DNA of 5,130 nt, from assembly GCA_003648575.1 (NCBI GenBank), contig QMPN01000225.1:1-5130 (forward strand). Reading direction: 5' to 3'. A program made the translations under genes and the position numbers. Below are positions 1 to 5,130 of this stretch, one piece after another (position 1 is the stretch's first letter; the number at the start of each line of letters is the position of its first letter). The DNA is from Bacteroidota bacterium (GTDB lineage: Bacteria > Bacteroidota > Bacteroidia > Bacteroidales > B18-G4). Below the pieces are notes generated by a model that was not told the DNA's origin, did no database searches, and saw only the letters and a list, made by a program, of their open reading frames with translations.

Positions 1-468
1 ACACTGACTACATCTGCTGAGTATCTTGACCTCTGCAAATTCATCCAGCATGAGCTTATGTTATTGGGACTGGATATCAGGATCAATGTTAGTCCCCCGG
101 CAGCCATTAAAGAGATGAAGGCGCAGGCAAAACTTCCCTTTTTCAGAGCCTCATGGATCGCTGATTATCCGGATGCAGAAAACTACCTGTCACTCTTCTA
201 TAGCAGGAACTTTAGTCCGGCAGGGCCCAATTACACTCATTACTCGAATAGTGCTTTTGATAAACTCTATGAATCTTCGCTGGCGATCATCAACGATAGC
301 ACAAGATATGAAGCCTATCGTGCCATGGATGAAATGATCATGGAGGAAGCCGCTGTGATCATACTGTTCTATGACGAAGTGCTTCGCTTTATCAGCCTGG
401 ATGTAGAAGGATTAGGAAGCAATCCTATCAACCTTCTTGATCTTACACATGTAAAGAAAAACAATTGA
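1..468 (+). CDS. ABC transporter substrate-binding protein, family 5 (peptide/nickel type), C-terminal part
   Basis: The reading frame is open from base 1 to the TGA at 466-468, so about 155 C-terminal residues are visible and the gene begins upstream of the window. The protein reads as the C-terminal lobe of an SBP_bac_5 (OppA/DppA-like) solute-binding protein. It contains the typical run WIADYPDAENYLSLFYS, followed by YTHYSNSAFDKLYESS and a late helix-strand section (EEAAVIILFYDEVLRF). Proteins of this family bind oligopeptides, or sometimes nickel or other solutes, outside the cytoplasmic membrane and deliver them to an ABC permease; in Bacteroidota they are usually lipoproteins. The signal or lipobox region is not in the window, so localisation cannot be checked. 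No permease or ATPase gene lies downstream, so substrate cannot be inferred from context. The family call is secure; the peptide substrate is an inference. Confidence 0.9.
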   Translation, partial: TLTTSAEYLDLCKFIQHELMLLGLDIRINVSPPAAIKEMKAQAKLPFFRASWIADYPDAENYLSLFYSRNFSPAGPNYTHYSNSAFDKLYESSLAIINDSTRYEAYRAMDEMIMEEAAVIILFYDEVLRFISLDVEGLGSNPINLLDLTHVKKNN

Positions 469-490
469 TAAAATCATCACACAAATTATT

Positions 491-498
491 TATCTTTA
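491..498 (+). promoter_or_regulatory. Bacteroidota-type -7 promoter element for the DUF6913-like gene and dapA
   Basis: TATCTTTA at 491-498 matches the Bacteroidota -7 consensus TAnnTTTG at every fixed position except the last base. It lies in the only sizeable gap between the substrate-binding protein gene and the TTG start at 526, which would give a leader of roughly 20 bases. A TTG at 465-467 could be the -33 element, but its 23-base spacing is longer than the usual 19-20, so the upstream half is weak. No Shine-Dalgarno sequence precedes the start, as is common in this phylum. Confidence 0.45.
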
Positions 499-525
499 CA
501 AGCCTATTAAATTCTAATCAAAACC

Positions 526-1083
526 TTGAGCGTACTCACAAATATCAGGGAGAAAACAGGGCTCCTTTCCTTAAGGAGGGAATCTTCACGGGTCAAGCGG
601 GAACGCAGAGTTATTAATCTCGGCGAAGCCAGGAAGATCGGTGTCGTTTATCTATTGCCTGATGAACCTACATATCGTACGATCAGTGCATATGTGAAGA
701 AGCTTCAGGATAAAGGCAAGATCGTGAAAGCGCTTGGATATGTGGAAAGCAAAAGGCTGACCGGTCAATTCCTGCCTAAGCTGTCATACGATTTTCTTTA
801 CCCCTCGGGGCTAAACTGGATGTATAAGCCGGTATCAACGGCAGCAAAAGATTTTATGGATGCTGACTTCGATATATTACTTGATCTTAGCATGGATGAT
901 CAGCTTCCGGTAATGTACATCACCGGGATGAGTAAAGCAAAATTCAAGGCAGGGATGAAAAGCGATTTACGTTCACGCTACCTCGACCTGATGATCGAAC
1001 TGGATGAAAAAGACGGGCTGGATGAATTGATCGAACAAATTAACCACTATTTATCTATCATAAACAAAAAAAATGAAAGCTGA
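526..1083 (+). CDS. DUF6913-like protein of unknown function, TTG start
   Basis: This 185-residue protein has no signal peptide or membrane segment and is predicted to be cytoplasmic. From memory it resembles the Bacteroidota family DUF6913. Its recognisable parts are a short basic N-terminal helix (about residues 15-30), a strand around KIGVVYLLPD (38-47), a Lys-rich helix, and a strand with KALGYVESK (68-76). These are followed by YDFLYPSGLNWMYKP, an acidic FDILLDLSMDD strand-turn (about 114-124), and SKAKFKAGMKS (135-145). I know of no established biochemical function. The start is constrained: the in-frame TAA at 508-510 blocks upstream extension, and TTG 526 is the only ATG/GTG/TTG before the conserved region begins. 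The 3' end overlaps the first ATG of dapA by 11 bases, so the two are probably co-transcribed and translationally coupled. That suggests, but does not show, a link with cell-wall or lysine precursor metabolism. Confidence 0.78.
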   Translation: MSVLTNIREKTGLLSLRRESSRVKRERRVINLGEARKIGVVYLLPDEPTYRTISAYVKKLQDKGKIVKALGYVESKRLTGQFLPKLSYDFLYPSGLNWMYKPVSTAAKDFMDADFDILLDLSMDDQLPVMYITGMSKAKFKAGMKSDLRSRYLDLMIELDEKDGLDELIEQINHYLSIINKKNES

Positions 1084-1957
1084 AATGCTCAAAGGCACAG
1101 GAGTAGCGCTAATCACACCATTTCATAATAATGGTACCATTGATTTTACTGCGCTGGAAAACCTGGTAAAATATGTGATCAAGGGCGGTGTCGACTTTCT
1201 TGTTGCCCTGGGTACAACCAGTGAAGCACCTGTTCTTTCTACTGACGAAAAAACAGCCGTTCTGAATCATATCAAAGAAGTAAATAAAGGACGCCTGCCA
1301 CTATTAGTGGGAGTGGGGGGGAACAATACACAGTGTATAGTAGATTCACTCAAATCCATGGATGCTGATGGCATCGACGGCATACTCTCCGTGGCACCCT
1401 ACTATAATAAGCCCAACCAAAGGGGGATGTATTATCATTTCAAAGCCATTGCCACGGCAAGTCCTGTGCCTGTGATCCTCTATAATGTCCCGGGCAGGAC
1501 AAGCTCAAACCTCACTGCAGAAACAACCTTGAGACTGGCAGAAGAATTTGAAAATATCAAAGGTGTGAAGGAAGCCTCCGGTGACCTGAGCCAGATCATG
1601 CAGATCATTAAAAATCGTCCGGCCGGATTCTCTGTATTATCAGGCGATGATGCCCTGACCTATCCCATGATGACACTGGGTTCGGATGGTGTGATCTCTG
1701 TAGTGGCCAATGCGTTTCCAAAACAGTTTTCCGAAATGGTACGGTCTTCTCTTACAGGAGATTATGATACTGCCAGGAAGATCCATTATGAGCTGATTGA
1801 GATCATGGAAGCTCTTTTCGAAGATGGGAACCCGGCAGGGGTGAAGGCAGCCCTGAACAGTATGGGAATAGTGAGTAACAACTTACGACTCCCGCTCGTA
1901 AAAGCAAATAAGGCAACCTATAGTAAGATAGCTGCTCTATCTAATAAATTACAATAA
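1073..1957 (+). CDS. dapA: 4-hydroxy-tetrahydrodipicolinate synthase (DapA)
   Basis: This enzyme condenses pyruvate with L-aspartate-4-semialdehyde to give 4-hydroxy-tetrahydrodipicolinate, the first committed step to diaminopimelate (peptidoglycan) and lysine. The 294 residues match the normal length of this cytoplasmic (beta/alpha)8-barrel family. Visible signatures are GTGVALITPF at the N-terminus, LGTTSEAP with Thr48-Thr49 that bind pyruvate, and YYNKP at 110-114. The catalytic Tyr137 and substrate-binding Arg142 lie in YNVPGRTSSN, and the Schiff-base Lys166 lies in GVKEASGD. All catalytic residues are therefore present. The common GTTGE motif reads GTTSE, a mild variation. ATG 1073 overlaps the upstream gene by 11 bases. 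ATG 1085, one base after that gene's TGA, would give MLKGTGVALITPF and is an equally credible start; both are compatible with translational coupling. No clear terminator follows. Confidence 0.97.
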   Translation: MKAEMLKGTGVALITPFHNNGTIDFTALENLVKYVIKGGVDFLVALGTTSEAPVLSTDEKTAVLNHIKEVNKGRLPLLVGVGGNNTQCIVDSLKSMDADGIDGILSVAPYYNKPNQRGMYYHFKAIATASPVPVILYNVPGRTSSNLTAETTLRLAEEFENIKGVKEASGDLSQIMQIIKNRPAGFSVLSGDDALTYPMMTLGSDGVISVVANAFPKQFSEMVRSSLTGDYDTARKIHYELIEIMEALFEDGNPAGVKAALNSMGIVSNNLRLPLVKANKATYSKIAALSNKLQ

Positions 1958-1970
1958 ACAGAATTGTATA

Positions 1971-1978
1971 AATCTTTG
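1971..1978 (+). promoter_or_regulatory. Possible -7 promoter element abutting the carboxypeptidase start
   Basis: AATCTTTG at 1971-1978 matches TAnnTTTG except for its first base and lies in the 26-base gap between dapA and the next gene. Only five bases separate it from the ATG at 1984, so a transcript started at the normal distance would begin at or next to the start codon. No TTG stands at the expected -33 position. It may be a weak promoter giving a leaderless message, or a chance match with the gene read through from dapA. Confidence 0.3.
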
Positions 1979-1983
1979 TCAAA

Positions 1984-3663
1984 ATGATCAGAAAAGCACT
2001 AGTATTCATTTTTATTTTTTCAGCTGTGCTGTTTTCTCAGGCGCAGGATGTGGAACAGATTTTTAAGGACAGGATAGAAATATATTTTTCTTTTGAAGCT
2101 GAATCCATCGATCAGGTCAATAAGTTAAGCAGAATGATCTCCATCGATCATGTTAATGAGGATATGTTGACTCATGCTTATGCAAATAAAAAAGACTTCA
2201 GCCATTTTCTCGAAACGGGGATCAAATACACGCTTTTGCAGCATCCGGGAACGCTTCATAACCCAAGGATGCTTGACAAGGTGGATGTGAAAAATATTAC
2301 AAGCTGGGATTTCTACCCTACCTATGATGCCTATATCGACATGATGTACCAGTTTGAAGCTGATTATCCTGATCTGTGCGATGTTTACAGCATTGGAACC
2401 ACAAACAATGGCAGGGAAATACTGGTAGCCAGGATCACCGACAATGTTGGGCAGATGGAAGGGGACCCCGAATTTCTTTATACTTCCTCTATGCATGGTG
2501 ACGAAACTACAGGCTATGTTCTGATGTTGCGCCTGATCGATTATCTCCTGACAGGATACGGTGATAATCCACGCATAACAAATATGGTGGATGAAATCGA
2601 TATTTATATTAATCCCCTTGCAAATCCGGACGGTTCATATTATGGCGGCAACAGCAGTATTTATGGCGCCATCAGGGGAAATGCCAATGGTGTCGACTTA
2701 AACAGGAATTATCCCGATCCTGAGGATGGCCCTCATCCTGATGGTTATGCATGGCAAACAGAAACCAAACATTTTATGGCTTTTGCTGAACAGCATAATT
2801 TTGTCATGAGTGCAAACTTCCACGGAGGTACGGAGGTGTTGAATTACCCCTGGGATACCTGGGCTCATCTCACCGCTGATAACGTTTGGTGGGTGACTGT
2901 TTGCCGGGAGTACGCTGATACTGTTCATGTGAATGCGCCCTCAGGCTATATGGATGGATATAATAATGGCATCACCAACGGTTATCAGTGGTATTCCATA
3001 TCAGGCGGCCGCCAGGACTATATGAACTATTTTCAGCAGACACGTGAAGTCACTCTTGAGATTTCTGAGGTCAAACTTCTGCCCGCCAGCCAACTACCGG
3101 CACACTGGAATTATAACTACAGGTCATTGCTGAATTACCTGGAACAATGCCTCTATGGCGTACGTGGCAGGATCACCGATTCTGCAACTGGCGAAGCCCT
3201 TGAAGCAGAGGTTTATGTGCTCGAACATGAACAAGACAGCTCATGGGTGTATTCTGACCCGGCTGCCGGCAATTACCACAGGCCGATTTTTACAGGGTTC
3301 TATGATATTCGTTATTCCAAATCTGGCTACTATTCGCAGACATTTGACAATGTACATGTACAAAACTGGGAAACGGTTGTGATCGATGTGGAACTTGTGG
3401 ATGCTTTCTCAGATGTTAGTGAATATGATCAGGAAGCCTTCCAAATCTATCCAAATCCCGTTAGCGGGAACTACCTTAAGATTAAGGCTGAAAAAGAGAT
3501 GGGCATGATCAGTATTTATTCCCTTGCAGGAGAACTTAGCTATCAGCAAGAAGCAGGATCTCGCAATGCATTTGTGGACGTAAGCATGCTGGCATCCGGA
3601 ACTTATGTTGTCAAAGTAGAGATAGATGGAAAACAACTTGAGCAGAAGCTGATCAAGTTGTAA
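1984..3663 (+). CDS. Secreted M14B zinc metallocarboxypeptidase with T9SS C-terminal sorting domain
   Basis: This 559-residue exported peptidase removes C-terminal amino acids from peptides. Residues 1-20 are a Sec signal peptide (basic MIRK, hydrophobic core, cleavage near SQAQD). Residues 21-110 look like a propeptide. The M14 catalytic domain spans about 112-390. Its zinc ligands are His171 and Glu174 in MHGDETTG and His280 in NFHGG. Arg241 in VDLNRNYPD is the carboxylate-binding arginine, and Glu359 in EVTLEIS is the catalytic glutamate. The run GITNGYQWYSISGGRQDYMN is diagnostic of the M14B (carboxypeptidase N/E/D-like) subfamily, and the following GVRGRITDSATGEALEAEV begins the transthyretin-like domain of that subfamily (about 391-472). 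Residues about 485-559 form a type A T9SS domain (YPNPVSG, SIYSLAGE, SGTYVVKV, terminal KLIKL), predicting passage through the outer membrane and either surface anchoring or release. Specificity cannot be read with certainty; M14B relatives often prefer basic C-terminal residues. The gene lies 26 bases after dapA. Confidence 0.95.
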   Translation: MIRKALVFIFIFSAVLFSQAQDVEQIFKDRIEIYFSFEAESIDQVNKLSRMISIDHVNEDMLTHAYANKKDFSHFLETGIKYTLLQHPGTLHNPRMLDKVDVKNITSWDFYPTYDAYIDMMYQFEADYPDLCDVYSIGTTNNGREILVARITDNVGQMEGDPEFLYTSSMHGDETTGYVLMLRLIDYLLTGYGDNPRITNMVDEIDIYINPLANPDGSYYGGNSSIYGAIRGNANGVDLNRNYPDPEDGPHPDGYAWQTETKHFMAFAEQHNFVMSANFHGGTEVLNYPWDTWAHLTADNVWWVTVCREYADTVHVNAPSGYMDGYNNGITNGYQWYSISGGRQDYMNYFQQTREVTLEISEVKLLPASQLPAHWNYNYRSLLNYLEQCLYGVRGRITDSATGEALEAEVYVLEHEQDSSWVYSDPAAGNYHRPIFTGFYDIRYSKSGYYSQTFDNVHVQNWETVVIDVELVDAFSDVSEYDQEAFQIYPNPVSGNYLKIKAEKEMGMISIYSLAGELSYQQEAGSRNAFVDVSMLASGTYVVKVEIDGKQLEQKLIKL

Positions 3664-3671
3664 GAAGCACT

Positions 3672-4940
3672 CTACCCGATCCGAATCCCTATTTCAAGAA
3701 CGATCCGGTATATTGCAATAAAGGCCAGGATCAAAATAATAGGCCTGAGCTGAAACGATATTCCCGGCTTTTCCTCTTCAAAGTATAATGATGGCAGAAA
3801 TCGATATCCTATGGCTATTGGTATGATACAGATAGCCAGCGTGAAGGCGACTGTCACGTCGTACCACAGGAATTCCGGGAACATGATCAGGCCAAGAAGA
3901 ATATTCCCAAACAGGAAAGGTAGAATCACCTGCGCCCATACAAATTTTTGTTGCTGTTTGTTTTCAAGGTGAGGATAGTAAGTATTGGCTGATATCAGAA
4001 ATGATCGAGTTGTGAAGACCCCAAGCAGAAAGAGTGCTGTGATCGAGACGATAGAATATATCACCTTCTCAGTATCAGAAATAAATGACCATATGATGGC
4101 ATATCCAAAGCCACGTCCGAACAGGCTGCCAATCAGCAGAGAGCCGAAAAATGCATTAAAAGCATGTATAAAGAACCAGAGGAGGAATAATTTCGATAAT
4201 CCTTTCTCTGTTTGCATATATGAAAAGATGATCGCAAAGAAAACGGCCAATATCGCGCAAAGGATTGGACCGGAGGCGTAGATCATTTTTACTGAATCAC
4301 CAAACCATTCCTCAGGTTTCACCATCCATAACACTTCATAGTAGTATACAATGGAGCTATATTCGAAGAAAATGCCAGAAATAGCTGCTGAAAATAGCAA
4401 GACCAGGAATACCAGAAGGTAAGCGGCGATAAAAAACAGGGTAGAGTGGGTTGTGATGATTGCAAACTCCCTGATCGAGATCTTATTGTCCCTGATATGC
4501 GCTATAAGTTTTGGCAGGTTTGCCGGGTTCAGCGTCTTGATGCTCAGTATGATATTACGTGAACATGATTTTAGGTAAAACCTTATCAGGCGTCTTCTTC
4601 GGTGCCTTCGAAACCACTTTTCTTTTTTCCTTATGGAATCAAGGGACGCTTCTTGTTCTTCGTAATGTTTCCTGTTCTTTTCCAGGTCCTGTTCGTATTC
4701 TGCTTTTAACTGTGCTTTGTTTTCTTTGAGGGCATGGCGTTCGACCTTGCGCTTTTTTACATCGGCCTTTAATTCTGACTTCCTTTGTTTACGTGCTTTT
4801 TTCCTGCGTTCAGCATATAGCAGCTTGTCAGTCCGGATAACAAGCTTACGTTCAGACTTTCTCAACTTCCTGACATATCGCAGATAGCGGATTTTTCTAT
4901 AAACAGTGTAAAAGAAGGAATATTTCTTTCTCTTTGGCAT
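3672..4940 (-). CDS. Multi-pass membrane protein with very basic N-terminal coiled coil, function unknown
   Basis: I do not recognise this 422-residue protein. Residues 1-120 are extraordinarily basic: 47 of 120 are Lys or Arg, with RRHRRRR at 111-117. From about 28 to 110 they have the charged, proline-free character of a long helix or coiled coil. After an amphipathic linker (121-165), about seven hydrophobic segments appear at roughly 168-192, 219-240, 248-272, 292-316, 333-355, 361-380 and 399-417. By the positive-inside rule the basic domain should be cytoplasmic. No catalytic motif is evident; the segment FFIHAFNAFFGSLL with GRGFGYAIIW is its most distinctive stretch. An in-frame TTG at 4964 would add eight residues, but it overlaps the -7 element at 4969-4962, so ATG 4940 (MPKRKK) is preferred. 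Its TAG is 8 bases from the stop of the convergent carboxypeptidase gene, leaving no space for a separate terminator. It has its own promoter-like element and is probably transcribed alone. Confidence 0.88.
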   Translation of the reverse strand: MPKRKKYSFFYTVYRKIRYLRYVRKLRKSERKLVIRTDKLLYAERRKKARKQRKSELKADVKKRKVERHALKENKAQLKAEYEQDLEKNRKHYEEQEASLDSIRKKEKWFRRHRRRRLIRFYLKSCSRNIILSIKTLNPANLPKLIAHIRDNKISIREFAIITTHSTLFFIAAYLLVFLVLLFSAAISGIFFEYSSIVYYYEVLWMVKPEEWFGDSVKMIYASGPILCAILAVFFAIIFSYMQTEKGLSKLFLLWFFIHAFNAFFGSLLIGSLFGRGFGYAIIWSFISDTEKVIYSIVSITALFLLGVFTTRSFLISANTYYPHLENKQQQKFVWAQVILPFLFGNILLGLIMFPEFLWYDVTVAFTLAICIIPIAIGYRFLPSLYFEEEKPGISFQLRPIILILAFIAIYRIVLEIGIRIG

Positions 4941-4961
4941 AGCAGAAAATAAGTGCAATAA

Positions 4962-4969
4962 CAAATGTA
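4962..4969 (-). promoter_or_regulatory. Bacteroidota-type -7 promoter element for the membrane-protein gene
   Basis: Read on the minus strand, TACATTTG is an exact match to TAnnTTTG. It lies 21 bases before the ATG at 4940, predicting a leader of about 15 bases, and is preceded by an AT-rich tract (4970-4981). No clear TTG is seen at the -33 position. The element covers the alternative TTG start at 4964, which would therefore lie outside the transcript. Confidence 0.5.
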
Positions 4970-5035
4970 GAAAAAAATAAACTAGTAGCTATAAGGTGAA
5001 TACAGCGTTAGCAAAATCCGGGAAGAGAATAAATG

Positions 5036-5130
5036 CTACTTGTTTTCAACAAAGACACCCTTGATACTATCCTGGGCATATACCCCTTTATCAAGTTTTT
5101 CCTTGATCTCGGTGAAGGCTTTGATGGTAT
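5036..5130 (-). CDS. C-terminal end of an unidentified protein (partial)
   Basis: On the minus strand a frame is open from the window edge to the TAG at 5038-5036, giving 30 residues that end in DSIKGVFVENK. First codon positions are strongly purine-rich (about 26 of 30), and the composition is that of a charged helix followed by a strand, which is typical of real coding sequence. The fragment is too short for me to name a family. The gene would run in the same direction as the membrane-protein gene, with about 95 bases between them. The opposite strand is also open here (ATG at 5033) but has a weaker codon pattern, so the strand assignment is probable rather than certain. Confidence 0.55.
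   Translation of the reverse strand, partial: TIKAFTEIKEKLDKGVYAQDSIKGVFVENK

Noticed and set aside
1000..1034. Repeated CTGGATGAA and ATCGAAC strings near the end of the DUF6913-like gene
   Set aside because: They encode an ordinary acidic amphipathic helix and are short; no repeat structure extends beyond them.
1951..1967. ACAAT/ATTGT inverted repeat after dapA as a terminator
   Set aside because: The 5-bp stem is AT-rich and has no following T tract.
2125..2496. Minus-strand open frame of 123 codons inside the carboxypeptidase gene
   Set aside because: It lies wholly antisense to conserved catalytic-domain sequence and has no recognisable domain; it is a shadow frame.
2698..2928. Minus-strand open frame of 76 codons opposite the carboxypeptidase zinc-site region
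   Set aside because: Antisense to the conserved M14 motifs and lacking any promoter or family signature.
3155..3382. Plus-strand 75-codon frame within the transthyretin-like domain
   Set aside because: Out of frame with a well-supported domain and of low-quality composition.
3409..3636. Minus-strand 75-codon frame opposite the T9SS sorting domain
   Set aside because: The sense strand carries clear YPNP and SGTYVVKV sorting-domain motifs, so the antisense frame is incidental.
3985..4281. Plus-strand 98-codon frame antisense to the membrane protein
   Set aside because: The opposite strand encodes coherent membrane helices; the plus frame has no start context or domain.
4970..5012. GCTA/TAGC pairing followed by a T-rich tract on the minus strand as a terminator for the edge gene
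   Set aside because: Only four base pairs with a 17-base loop; too weak to call. The T-rich tract is better explained as AT-rich promoter DNA.
5033..5130. Plus-strand frame from ATG 5033 running off the window
   Set aside because: First-position purine content is only about 19 of 32 against about 26 of 30 for the minus frame, so the minus-strand reading is preferred, although not proven.

Overview
The window looks like a chromosomal segment from a Bacteroidota (Bacteroidetes) bacterium, probably an environmental member of class Bacteroidia. Four observations support this. A secreted peptidase ends in a type IX secretion (T9SS) sorting domain. There are promoter motifs of the Bacteroidota form TAnnTTTG. 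Shine-Dalgarno sequences are lacking before most starts. A DUF6913-like protein is coupled to dapA. Base composition is moderate, and nothing suggests a mobile element, phage, tRNA/rRNA gene or CRISPR array.

Layout, left to right. Positions 1-468 (+) hold the C-terminal part of a family 5 (peptide/nickel type) ABC-transporter substrate-binding protein. After a short AT-rich gap with a promoter-like element (491-498) comes a two-gene unit: a DUF6913-like protein starting at TTG (526-1083, +), overlapping dapA (1073-1957, +). Next is a secreted M14B zinc metallocarboxypeptidase (1984-3663, +) with a signal peptide, catalytic domain, transthyretin-like domain and T9SS C-terminal domain. A gene on the opposite strand (4940-3672, -) converges on it with only 8 bases between the stop codons. 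It encodes an unrecognised membrane protein with an extremely basic N-terminal coiled coil followed by about seven transmembrane helices. Beyond its promoter (4969-4962, -) the last 95 bases appear to be the C-terminal end of another minus-strand gene that I cannot identify.

The genes do not form one pathway. dapA makes the first committed intermediate of diaminopimelate/lysine synthesis and is probably translated together with the DUF6913-like gene. The substrate-binding protein and the secreted carboxypeptidase could both serve peptide use, but their adjacency here is only suggestive. This is mostly an ordinary housekeeping region. The points most worth a second look are the basic coiled-coil/multi-pass membrane protein, the promoter evidence that moves its start to ATG 4940, the possible leaderless start of the carboxypeptidase, and the DUF6913-dapA coupling. 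I found no convincing new multi-gene system.
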